A stretch of DNA of 9,906 bases from Anaerolineae bacterium (GTDB lineage Bacteria > Chloroflexota > Anaerolineae > Aggregatilineales > Phototrophicaceae): positions 1 to 9,906 of the forward strand of contig WGEI01000418.1 of NCBI GenBank assembly GCA_015492875.1, read 5' to 3'. Of this stretch, positions 1-8,244 are shown in pieces. Position 1 is the first letter of the stretch; the number at the start of each line of letters is the position of its first letter. The notes under the pieces were generated by a model, which searched no databases, had not been told where the DNA came from, and saw only the letters and a list, made by a program, of their open reading frames with translations. A program made the translations under genes and the position numbers.

Positions 1-1
1 G

Positions 2-211
2 CTCAGCATGGCCAACGCCGGCCCCAATACCAATGGCTCACAGTTCTTCATCACCTTTGTGCCCACACCCCACCTTGATGGCCGCCACGCCGTATTTGGC
101 TATGTCACCAGCGGGATGGAAGTCGTCCATTCGTTGCAACGGGTAGACCCCACCCGCCCCAACCAGCCAAAGCCCGACCATATCATCACGATTGAGATTA
201 TCGAAAGCTAA
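2..211 (+). CDS. Cyclophilin-type peptidyl-prolyl cis-trans isomerase, C-terminal fragment
   Basis: This is the last 69 codons of a cyclophilin, an enzyme that catalyses cis-trans isomerisation of peptide bonds before proline and assists protein folding. The reading frame is open at the left edge, so the N-terminal half, including the catalytic arginine of the FHR motif, lies outside the window. What remains is diagnostic: LSMANAGPNTNGSQFFIT, which forms part of the substrate pocket, followed by HLDGRHAVFG. The histidine before LDG replaces the tryptophan of human cyclophilin A, as is usual in bacterial members and linked there to weak cyclosporin binding. The frame ends with TAA at 209-211, just ahead of a strong terminator. 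It converges with the kinase on the other strand. Whether the protein was exported cannot be judged, because the N-terminus is missing. The family call is secure. Confidence 0.95.
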   Translation, partial: LSMANAGPNTNGSQFFITFVPTPHLDGRHAVFGYVTSGMEVVHSLQRVDPTRPNQPKPDHIITIEIIES

Positions 212-228
212 GCGCATCTAACCAATCA

Positions 229-257
229 GGGGGCGTCCGCTCAGTACGCCCCTTTTT
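229..257 (+). terminator. Rho-independent terminator of the cyclophilin gene
   Basis: GGGGCGT at 230-236 pairs perfectly with ACGCCCC at 246-252 across a 9-base loop, and TTTTT follows at 253-257. The hairpin begins 18 bases after the cyclophilin stop. The T run exists only on the plus strand, so it should terminate the rightward transcript. On the minus strand the hairpin is followed by CTGATTGG, which lacks a T run, so it is at best a weak stop for the kinase transcript arriving from the right. Confidence 0.85.
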
Positions 258-261
258 AGCG

Positions 262-3200
262 CTAAAAGTCGTCATCTGGCAAGCGCCGCATCTGCAATAG
301 CGGCAAACTCACCACAAAAACACTGCCCCCGCCAACGTTATCTTCAATCCAAATCCGCCCGCCATGGGCTTCCGCCACCATCTTGCAGAACGTCAACCCC
401 AGCCCGACGCCCCGCCGTACCCGTCGCCGCCCTTCAATCTGCACATAACGGTCGAACAAACTCGCTTTATAATCGTCGGGGATGCCGGGACCCTTATCCG
501 CCACACTCACCCGCACGAGTGTAGGCGGCTCATCATCGCTTGCCATCACCTGCGCCGCAATGCGTATAGCGCTATGGGCTGGGCTATATTTGAGCGCGTT
601 ATCCACCAAATTCATAATGGTGCGCTCTACCTTATCCACATCAATATCCAATAGTGGCAAGTCACGCGGCACGCCATTCACTAGCGTCACATTCATCTCC
701 TGCGCTAGCGGCTCTAATTCGGTGCATACGCTATCAACAATCGGGTATAGCTCCGCTGGCTCAGTATCAATGTCGAACTCGCCCCCTTCCATCCGCGCAA
801 TATCGAGCAACGCATCCACTCGGTTGAGCACTTTGCGGATAGCACGGCGGCTAGCATCGGTTGTCTTCTCTACAACGGGCTTCAGCTCACTATCCTCTGG
901 TACAAGCTCTCGCAATAGGCGTAAGCTGGTGGTGACGGCGGTTAATGGGCTGCGCATATCATGCACCACCATGCGCGAGAGGTCTTCTTGTGCCCGCGCC
1001 AGTTCGTGCTCTTGCGTTTTGTCATAAAAAACCAACAACGCGCCTATGAGATGGCTCTTGTCATCGTGAATGGGCAAAACGCGCCGCTCGATATAGACCA
1101 TCCCTTTAGTGCTTTGCACGCCATAAAATGTATCTTCCATGTCTTGCCAATCACCATTTTTCAAGCGCTCGACAAAAGCGGTCAACTCTCGTGGGGCGGG
1201 GAAGCCCAATCGTGCGGGGATATCGCTCTCCTCATCTGCCAGAATATTGGCTATTGGGCGATAGAGTAACTGCTCTGGCCGCAACCCTAGCAGGTCTACA
1301 CGGGGGTTTGCCAGCGAAATAACGCCCTCGTGGTCAATGACAATTAAGCCGTCGGCAATAGCATCTAGTATGACTTGCAAGCGGTCTCTTCCTTCTCGTA
1401 TGCGATGAAACATATCTGCGTTTTCCAATGTAACGACCATTTGATTGGTCATCTGTGCCAGGAAATGACTATCTTCTTCACTAAACGCGGCGGTTTTTCC
1501 GCTCTCTAAAGTGACGACACCCAATATCTCCCGCCCCCGCAATACAGGCACAGTTAACTGAGAGCGCGTGGCGGGCACAATGGGCAAATAGTTGGTCTCT
1601 TTACGCACATCTTCAATGCGCTTGATACTACCCGTGCGCAGCACCTCGCCAGTGATGCCTTGCTCTAGCATGCTCCTATCGTTGAACGCCGCTTCTGGAA
1701 AGCCCTGTTGCATCACGGCTTCCAACAATCCATTCCGCTCATCCCGTAAGATAATAACACCCCGTTCGGCTTTTGTGGCATCAATGGCATAGCTCAAGAC
1801 CAATGTGAAAATGCGGTTGCGCTCCATCGTCGCGCTCATCAAGCGCCCCAACGCCGCCAGCGCATATAGCTGTTCAACCCGTCGCTCCAACGCTGCCCCC
1901 GTGGAGGAGAAGCGCCGCGCGTTGTTGATGGCCTGTGCGGCTTGTGTGGCGAAGGTACTGATGAGTTCGATAGCCTCTTCGTTATGGTCTAGTGGCTCAT
2001 CAAAAAATAGCGCCATAATCCCCAGTGTTTCATTCCCCACGCGGAGTGGCGTTTCGATAATAGCGGCTTTCCCTTCTGCCGCTAAGTAAGGGCGCAATGG
2101 CTCGGTGCGGGGGTCACTGTGCACATCGTAAATGATGAGAGGCGCGTATAACTCGCCCTTTTGCTCGGCACTAATGGGCGGGGGCGGATTATCAGCATAG
2201 TGCCCGCTGAGGCCAGCACTGCGCACTAGCTGTATGCTGGTTTTCTCCTCATCAAATAGATACACACCAACTGCGGTCGCATCGGAAACCATTGCTGCAG
2301 AGGAGACAATCGCATCCAGTACCGCATCAGGGGATAACGAGCCAGAGAGCAGCGCCGCCACTTTGTTCAATATGGCTAATCTATCCGCGCGCTCGCTCTT
2401 CTGGCGATAAAGTCGCATGTTTTCGATGGCAATGCTGGCGCTGGCGGCAACGATATTGAGCAGGCGCAAGGCTTCACTGCCGAAGTGCTGTAATGGATGG
2501 AAGGACACGATAACCATCGCACCTAGTCGCTGCTCACCAGTTAATAACGGCACGCCTAGCCATGATTGTGCCTCTGGGCTGAGGTTCGATATATCCATGT
2601 CCTGCGCGGTTTCCTGTGCGGCATCATTTAGTAACAGGGGCGTTTGTTGCTCGGCGACATGCCGCGTAATAGCATCAACCTCCCGCGTATTTGGGTCTAT
2701 TTGTTTGCCATTTTCTACGATGAAGACATAGCTTAGTTTTTGCTCATTGCGGTAGATGGCGACATAAAAATTTTGGACATTCAATAACTTGGCCAGTTGC
2801 ATATAAATAGCGCGCAACAAGGTCTCTAAGCTCAAGTTTGCCCGCATGACCTGCGTTACCACAGAGAGCGATTGTAGTTCAGTGAGTTGCTGCTTTAGCC
2901 GCCAGTGACTATAACTGAGCGCATGTAATCCAATGATGATCATCATCATGCCGCTGAGTAGAATGATGAATATCATCGGAGCTTGACTATTTTGGACGAG
3001 GATAGGCGCGCCTAACATGGCAAAGGGTAGGGGCAGCAACAGAATTACCCCCAGAATGCCTGTGTTTTCCCGCAGGATTTGTTGAACCGCATAGCCTGTA
3101 AGTTGCAACTCTAAGATGAATAACCCCAGATAGCTGCCGACATATAATAACCCATAGAAAAATAGCCCTATCACATGGGGATTATCCGTTGCTTTGAGCG

Positions 3201-3648
3201 TGCTTAGAGGCAATGGTTGGTTACTGAGGATGTAGAATTGCGCCGCAACATAGAAACTCAGCGTAACCCGCGCGGTGGCACATATCATTTGACATGGCAT
3301 TTGCTGCTTATAGCTGGGGGGATCTTGCCGTAGCCAGCCCCGCACAACCTGTATACTGCTGCCGCCCAAACCACCAAGGAAGATAGCCCATAACGCCGCG
3401 GGGAATAGCGCCTGTGGCAAGGAGAGAAACGCTACCATACCAACCGCATGGGCTGGGCTGAGTTCGCCCTCATTGAGCAATGCCACCCGAAAGTTCAGGG
3501 CGAAGGCTGTCATCACACCATAAATCACTAGTATAGCCAGTTGCTCGCTGAGCATGGATAAATTGGGCGGTTGGCTAATGATGGCTACCAGCGTCACTAT
3601 AGCTATACCGATTAATACAGTCGTAGGTTGATGCTTGAATTGGTTCAT
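262..3648 (-). CDS. Membrane sensor histidine kinase with three GAF domains and a PAS
   Basis: This sensor kinase autophosphorylates on histidine and should pass the phosphate to an unidentified response regulator. Numbering starts at the ATG at 3646-3648. Residues about 8-245 hold seven or eight hydrophobic helices of a family I cannot name. Three GAF modules follow (about 254-410, 420-575 and 585-745), then a PAS with its PAC segment (755-880). HisKA has the motif HDMRSPL with His896. HATPase_c has Asn1017 in DNALKYSP, DKGPGIP from 1051 and GVGLGL from 1080. There is no receiver domain. The frame could also open at a GTG (3664-3666), adding six residues. I prefer the ATG because AAGG lies 9 bases upstream of it, while the GTG has no well-spaced ribosome site. 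A near-consensus promoter lies 55 bases upstream. The H+4 residue is Ser, where Thr or Asn is usual. GAF ligands are unknown. The stop is TAG at 262-264. Confidence 0.95.
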   Translation of the reverse strand: MNQFKHQPTTVLIGIAIVTLVAIISQPPNLSMLSEQLAILVIYGVMTAFALNFRVALLNEGELSPAHAVGMVAFLSLPQALFPAALWAIFLGGLGGSSIQVVRGWLRQDPPSYKQQMPCQMICATARVTLSFYVAAQFYILSNQPLPLSTLKATDNPHVIGLFFYGLLYVGSYLGLFILELQLTGYAVQQILRENTGILGVILLLPLPFAMLGAPILVQNSQAPMIFIILLSGMMMIIIGLHALSYSHWRLKQQLTELQSLSVVTQVMRANLSLETLLRAIYMQLAKLLNVQNFYVAIYRNEQKLSYVFIVENGKQIDPNTREVDAITRHVAEQQTPLLLNDAAQETAQDMDISNLSPEAQSWLGVPLLTGEQRLGAMVIVSFHPLQHFGSEALRLLNIVAASASIAIENMRLYRQKSERADRLAILNKVAALLSGSLSPDAVLDAIVSSAAMVSDATAVGVYLFDEEKTSIQLVRSAGLSGHYADNPPPPISAEQKGELYAPLIIYDVHSDPRTEPLRPYLAAEGKAAIIETPLRVGNETLGIMALFFDEPLDHNEEAIELISTFATQAAQAINNARRFSSTGAALERRVEQLYALAALGRLMSATMERNRIFTLVLSYAIDATKAERGVIILRDERNGLLEAVMQQGFPEAAFNDRSMLEQGITGEVLRTGSIKRIEDVRKETNYLPIVPATRSQLTVPVLRGREILGVVTLESGKTAAFSEEDSHFLAQMTNQMVVTLENADMFHRIREGRDRLQVILDAIADGLIVIDHEGVISLANPRVDLLGLRPEQLLYRPIANILADEESDIPARLGFPAPRELTAFVERLKNGDWQDMEDTFYGVQSTKGMVYIERRVLPIHDDKSHLIGALLVFYDKTQEHELARAQEDLSRMVVHDMRSPLTAVTTSLRLLRELVPEDSELKPVVEKTTDASRRAIRKVLNRVDALLDIARMEGGEFDIDTEPAELYPIVDSVCTELEPLAQEMNVTLVNGVPRDLPLLDIDVDKVERTIMNLVDNALKYSPAHSAIRIAAQVMASDDEPPTLVRVSVADKGPGIPDDYKASLFDRYVQIEGRRRVRRGVGLGLTFCKMVAEAHGGRIWIEDNVGGGSVFVVSLPLLQMRRLPDDDF

Positions 3649-3702
3649 AGTCACCGGCCTTACCACCCTATGCGCGACAAACCACCATAGCGCCGTCTCA
3701 TA

Positions 3703-3731
3703 ACTATAAGCCGCTTATGTAGGTGCGTCAA
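3703..3731 (-). promoter_or_regulatory. Sigma70-type promoter for the three-GAF kinase
   Basis: On the minus strand TTGACG (3731-3726) and TATAGT (3708-3703) each match five of six consensus bases and are separated by exactly 17 bases. Transcription would start near 3696, giving a leader of about 48 bases before the preferred ATG at 3648. This is the best promoter candidate in the window. It suggests the downstream kinase can be expressed independently of the larger one. Confidence 0.7.
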
Positions 3732-3746
3732 ACAATTCTGACCCCA

Positions 3747-3764
3747 AGCCCCTGTTTCAGGGCT
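3747..3764. other. Short hairpin between the two kinase genes
   Basis: AGCCCCTG at 3747-3754 can pair with CAGGGCT at 3758-3764 over a TTT loop if one C is bulged. It lies 16 bases upstream of the candidate -35 box and about 57 bases after the stop of the large kinase. No T run follows on the minus strand (the next bases read TGGGGTCAG), so it is not a standard terminator for the kinase transcript. It may be a weak transcription barrier, part of a dispersed repeat, or nothing. Confidence 0.35.
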
Positions 3765-3820
3765 AGCGGGTTTTCACAGCTTTTTCTGTTTCAACCGAAA
3801 ACGATACACTACCCTAACTT

Positions 3821-6800
3821 TTAGGCAGAATGTTCCTGTGTGGAGTCAGTGAATTGTTGTTTTGGGGCGAGTGGAACAGTGAATGCGATACATGCACCAG
3901 ACAAGGGACTGCTATCTGCTACCCAGATTTTCCCGCCATGTGCTTCAATCGCCAATTGGCAAAAAGTCAGCCCTAGCCCCGTACCTAGCCCACCGCGTTC
4001 GGGCGTCATTTCTTTGATGCTGCCGAACTCGGTAAAAATATACTCGCGCTTATCTGGCGGAATGCCGGGGCCGCTATCAGAGATGCGCACAGTGATAAAT
4101 TGCTCATTCTCTGGATAGTGCATAGTATCAATCTTAATTTGACCGCCTTCAGGGGTGAATTTGACGGCATTATGCAATAAGTTGACGAAAACTCGTTGGA
4201 GCAGCTCTGCGTCAGCATATACTTTCAGCGCATCTTCAATCTGTGTTTCAACTGTGATGTTGGCTTGCCGTATAGAAGTGTCTAGCATCATCGTTGCATT
4301 TGTGATGCTATCAATCAAGTGAATAGTATCAAAATGCACTTCTAGCTGGTTGCGTTGTAATTTTCCGATGTCCAACAAACTATCTACGAGGTTATAGAGG
4401 CGTGATGCGCTCTCTTCCGCAATGCTGAGTATTTCTGTGAATTCAAGGCGGGCGGCTTCTTCTACAATATGCGGCGGGATTTCATCAATTAACAGGTGCA
4501 TACTGCTAATGATCGAGCTAAGCGGGTTGCGCAGGTCATGGAATAGCATACGCTGAATTTTGGTACGGTATTCTAAGAGCGCTTTTTCTTCTGTGATGTC
4601 ACGTAATACCAGCAGCCGCCCTGTGATGACTTTATCATTACGTACAGGTGTGCCTATTTCCTGAATATAGGTTTTTGTGCCTTCATATTCGATAGCGTAT
4701 TCCCGATTAGTGGCGCGGTGGGGCTGTAGGCGCAAAATACGGGAGAGCTGGGCGCGGTCGTCTTTCTCGTAAATATGGGTATATTCCTCTAATAATTCTA
4801 TGAAATCTCTCCCAATAAAGCGCGATAGCTGTAAGGATAAGATATGCTCTGCCGCTGGGTTCGTGTCCAGCAAAATACCACTGCGGTCTAATAAAATAAC
4901 CCCATCTTTCGTAGTATTCAAAATTGTTCGAATGCGATTGCGCTCGGTGCGAATGCGCTCGTGCAGATAGGTGTTTTCCAGATGGCCAGCAGCTTGTGTC
5001 GCTAATAAGTTCAGCGCATATCGTGTTTGTTCAGGATGCACTTGCTCCTTATCAAAGGTAATGGCCATCATATAGGAGATGTCATCACCGCGTTGAATGG
5101 GCACAAGTGCTAAATTCTCATAAAGCGGCGCGCTAATAACCGAGGTGCTGGCTTGCTCTAGCAGTTGCTCATGGGTTATCCAAACCGATTCTGTGCTGGT
5201 CAATGCTTGGCGGATTAACTGCACCGGGATATAGATTTGCGATTGCACAAAGGTGTTGCGGCGTATGCTTAACCCATAAACAACGCTGAATGTGTCGTCA
5301 TCCGCATTGTAGCGGAATAGCACCCCATGCTCTCCGTGCACAATTTGCAAAGCTGTTTTCAAAATTTTAATTTCGACTTCTTCAATTTTTTCTTCGCTAG
5401 AGAGCGCAATCCCCATATTGCGCAGCTGTTCTAATATATGGACTTGTTCGTTACGCTCTCGAAGTAAGTTGGCGTTCTCAATGCTGATGACAGCATGCCC
5501 CGCTAGGTTGCGAATAAAACTGACTTGCTCTTCGCGGAAGTAGTCGGGTGTTTTACTTTCCAAATTTAACGCACCGATGGCTTGCCTATCTTTTTGCAAG
5601 GGCACAGCGAGCGATGAGTGATATTCATTTGGATACTGTGTTCGGTAATAGGGTGCCATGCTGTTGTCGCCGATGATGAGAATGTCGTTTTGTTGAATTG
5701 CTTGGCCTAATACCCCTTCGCCAAATTCAAATTCATTGGAAAATGTTTCTATATCACCATTAGTAATCCGCCGCCCAATTACCTTGAGTTTGTTACTGGG
5801 CTGTACTAACGCTAGGCTGGCTAAGTCGGCATGGGTGGTGCGTATTGCCGCATCCAGCACGTTCAAAATAATCTGGTCGAGATTCAGCTCCCGCGAGATA
5901 TTCTGCGCAATTTCCTCAATAAGCGCTAACTGTTGCAATCGCTCTAGTAGTGCCTCTTCGGTATATGTATAGATTTGTGCGTTTTGCACCTGTGCGGTGA
6001 TTTGATTAGCCGCTGTCTCCAATAAACGCCAATCAACATCGCGGAAGCGCCGCGGTTCACGCTCTAATAGCAAAATGAGGCCAATAACTTCGTCCTTAGT
6101 GACCATCGGGACGATGAGTATCCGCTGTACCTGCCGCTCTTGCATCCACCCGGCAAATTGGGGCGAAATTGTTTCGTGATAATGATAGACAATCGGGGTG
6201 GTGGAGGCGGCTTTTTCTAGTATTTCCTCGAACTCAGGAATGTCACTCACCGCCATATTATAGATATGGCTATCATCATAACCGCTGGGCTTATCGCCAA
6301 AAATTTGTAGCCGCCGCCGCCCCGGAGAGGTTAGCCCCAGCATAACAGAGGAAACTTGCATCATTTGCGATAAAAGGTCGATGATACTGGTGGCGACCTT
6401 CTCTAGCTCTAGCGATGATGACGTTATTTTTGAAAGATGGACAAGCTGTGCCTGCTCAGAACTGTATTGCTCCAGCGATTTCAACAGCTCAGCATTATCT
6501 AACGCCGATGAAATTTGTGTGGTTAATGTTTCTAGTAAATCAAGTTCCAATTGAGAGAAATAATATGGGGTATGATGGTAGATAACTAAATACCCTAATT
6601 GGGATTCACCAGAGCGCAAGGTTTTATATATATAGGCGGAATAATGCCCTAATTGGGCGAGTTTGCGCTGCAATTCATCGTCGATTAAATCGACATTGGG
6701 GACAATTTGATATTGCTCATCGAAGAGGTCTGATGCCAATATCGATGATTGGAAAAAATCCTTATAGGCTTGTGGCAGGCCAATACTTTGCGCTAATTCA

Positions 6801-8206
6801 ACATAGGTCTTGGTATCGGCATCCAGTACGAAAATGGCGGCAGCCTGTGCTTGGCAAACTTCCACCGCCGTTTGGCAGGCCAACATGAAGCCTTCTTCGC
6901 TATCCAGATTGAACATCACATCCTGCACCGACTGATTAATCAAAGATAATCGGTGCGCCATTTGAACGCTACGGTCGTATAAAATGGCGTTACGAATAGC
7001 GAGGCTGGCTTGTGTGCCAATCATCTCAAATAGATGGCGCTCTGCTTCATTGAAGTGGTTTTCCGATGTTTCGCTAGCGCCAACCATCACCCCAAGAAAC
7101 TTATCCCCTACATAGAGCGCCACCCCCAAACAGGCCGCATAGGCTGGATTCCAATTTTTTAGCCCTAATGCCTGCATGACCGCTGTTTGATGCTTTGTTA
7201 TTAAAAGAGATTTTTTATGCGCACGCAGGTACTCATGCAAACCATCGACAATTGGCGCGATGGGCGGCTTACTCCTATGACCGTGTCGCCCGATGAAGCG
7301 ATATTCGTAAAAACCATTATCGCTGTTATATGTCGCTATATAAAAAATGGGGAAATTAAAAATCTTTTGCGCTTCCGTATAAATGTTGTTCAGTACATCA
7401 TCGAGCAAAAGTTGCGAGGTAACGCTTTGCCCCACTGTATTCAATGTAGCCAAGTCATTGATGCGCTGTACAAGGGCTTGTTGAACAAACTGGATTTGGC
7501 GTTGGCGGTAGGTTTGTGCAACTGATAGAATGAGCAAGGCGCTGAACACAAGCGGCCCTAATTGATATAGCACGATGGGGAGGATAACAGCCACCAACAA
7601 AAGCAGTGCTTCTGTGAAGAGCATTTGCCAACGCGTCGGCTTCCAGAATAGCCCAGATTGGTTTTGCCCTTCACGATAGAATACTTGCAGGCCTTTTGAG
7701 ATGATGTAGATGCTTCCTAGACTCCCAATAATCGGCACGACCTGCATAAGGGTGACATAGCGCAGGGGCAGTTTTCCGCCAAGCGCTAAATAGATGAAAT
7801 AGCCGCAAATCGCCCCAATGCCATAGGCGCTAATTCGGCCTAAGCCCCGATATATCGCTTCCCGAACAGTGAGTTCTTCACCTGTGAACCGTTTGCCCTC
7901 TAGCAAACGCAAACCAATAGCCATGAGTTCGCCAATAATGAGCACCCATAATGCTGCTATGATGCCCATGCTTAACCACGCCACTGTCAACGTCACACTG
8001 AGGTAACTAGCCCATTGTTCATCTTCCGGCGGCCCAGCAATAAGGCTTGATATGGCGTAAATAATAAAACAAATCCCAACCGTCCAAAGAGCAGTTGAGT
8101 GAAATGGCAATATCGGGTATTGAACAGATGAACCTACAGCTACAGCAACGGGTATGAGCGAGAATAAAAGTGTACTAGGAAAACGAATTGTCTTTTGCGT
8201 TGTCAC
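3821..8206 (-). CDS. Membrane sensor histidine kinase with five GAF domains and a PAS
   Basis: This sensor kinase of 1461 residues is unusually long for the family. About eight hydrophobic helices occupy residues 10-230. Five GAF modules of roughly 160 residues follow (about 250-410, 415-575, 585-745, 755-915 and 925-1080), joined by helices likely to be coiled coils. Then come a PAS with PAC (1088-1208), HisKA with HDLRNPL and His1223 (codon 4538-4540), and HATPase_c with Asn1346, DSGPGIP from 1377 and GLGTGLGL from 1406. All kinase boxes are intact, and there is no receiver domain. The N-terminus and kinase core resemble the next gene, so the two are probably paralogues. The start is GTG at 8204-8206, with GAAGA four bases upstream. 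The only earlier in-frame codons before a stop offer no start, and the first internal Met is at residue 70. GAF ligands are unknown: no bilin-cysteine or cyclic-nucleotide NKFDE signature is evident. The stop is TAA at 3821-3823. Confidence 0.95.
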   Translation of the reverse strand: MTTQKTIRFPSTLLFSLIPVAVAVGSSVQYPILPFHSTALWTVGICFIIYAISSLIAGPPEDEQWASYLSVTLTVAWLSMGIIAALWVLIIGELMAIGLRLLEGKRFTGEELTVREAIYRGLGRISAYGIGAICGYFIYLALGGKLPLRYVTLMQVVPIIGSLGSIYIISKGLQVFYREGQNQSGLFWKPTRWQMLFTEALLLLVAVILPIVLYQLGPLVFSALLILSVAQTYRQRQIQFVQQALVQRINDLATLNTVGQSVTSQLLLDDVLNNIYTEAQKIFNFPIFYIATYNSDNGFYEYRFIGRHGHRSKPPIAPIVDGLHEYLRAHKKSLLITKHQTAVMQALGLKNWNPAYAACLGVALYVGDKFLGVMVGASETSENHFNEAERHLFEMIGTQASLAIRNAILYDRSVQMAHRLSLINQSVQDVMFNLDSEEGFMLACQTAVEVCQAQAAAIFVLDADTKTYVELAQSIGLPQAYKDFFQSSILASDLFDEQYQIVPNVDLIDDELQRKLAQLGHYSAYIYKTLRSGESQLGYLVIYHHTPYYFSQLELDLLETLTTQISSALDNAELLKSLEQYSSEQAQLVHLSKITSSSLELEKVATSIIDLLSQMMQVSSVMLGLTSPGRRRLQIFGDKPSGYDDSHIYNMAVSDIPEFEEILEKAASTTPIVYHYHETISPQFAGWMQERQVQRILIVPMVTKDEVIGLILLLEREPRRFRDVDWRLLETAANQITAQVQNAQIYTYTEEALLERLQQLALIEEIAQNISRELNLDQIILNVLDAAIRTTHADLASLALVQPSNKLKVIGRRITNGDIETFSNEFEFGEGVLGQAIQQNDILIIGDNSMAPYYRTQYPNEYHSSLAVPLQKDRQAIGALNLESKTPDYFREEQVSFIRNLAGHAVISIENANLLRERNEQVHILEQLRNMGIALSSEEKIEEVEIKILKTALQIVHGEHGVLFRYNADDDTFSVVYGLSIRRNTFVQSQIYIPVQLIRQALTSTESVWITHEQLLEQASTSVISAPLYENLALVPIQRGDDISYMMAITFDKEQVHPEQTRYALNLLATQAAGHLENTYLHERIRTERNRIRTILNTTKDGVILLDRSGILLDTNPAAEHILSLQLSRFIGRDFIELLEEYTHIYEKDDRAQLSRILRLQPHRATNREYAIEYEGTKTYIQEIGTPVRNDKVITGRLLVLRDITEEKALLEYRTKIQRMLFHDLRNPLSSIISSMHLLIDEIPPHIVEEAARLEFTEILSIAEESASRLYNLVDSLLDIGKLQRNQLEVHFDTIHLIDSITNATMMLDTSIRQANITVETQIEDALKVYADAELLQRVFVNLLHNAVKFTPEGGQIKIDTMHYPENEQFITVRISDSGPGIPPDKREYIFTEFGSIKEMTPERGGLGTGLGLTFCQLAIEAHGGKIWVADSSPLSGACIAFTVPLAPKQQFTDSTQEHSA

Positions 8207-8244
8207 AGTTTCTTCAACACGTTAAGCTGTTCACAGACCGTTGA

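Noticed and set aside
482..1027. Plus-strand open frame of 181 codons
   Set aside because: It lies entirely opposite the HATPase/HisKA part of the shorter kinase, whose motifs are unmistakable. Its translation is serine/threonine-rich low-information sequence with no recognisable domain.
3649..3666. GTG at 3664-3666 as the start of the shorter kinase
   Set aside because: It is possible, but no ribosome-binding word lies at a suitable distance. The ATG at 3646-3648 has AAGG nine bases upstream.
3747..3764. Hairpin as a Rho-independent terminator of the large kinase
   Set aside because: The stem has a bulge, and the minus strand downstream reads TGGGGTCAG with no T run.
4967..7457. Phytochrome-like (bilin-binding) or cyclic-nucleotide-binding GAF
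   Set aside because: I find no conserved chromophore cysteine context and no NKFDE motif in any of the five GAF modules. The single cysteine near residue 359 is not in the phytochrome context.
7217..7525. Plus-strand open frame of 102 codons
   Set aside because: It is antisense to the first GAF and membrane-proximal linker of the large kinase, and no protein features are visible.
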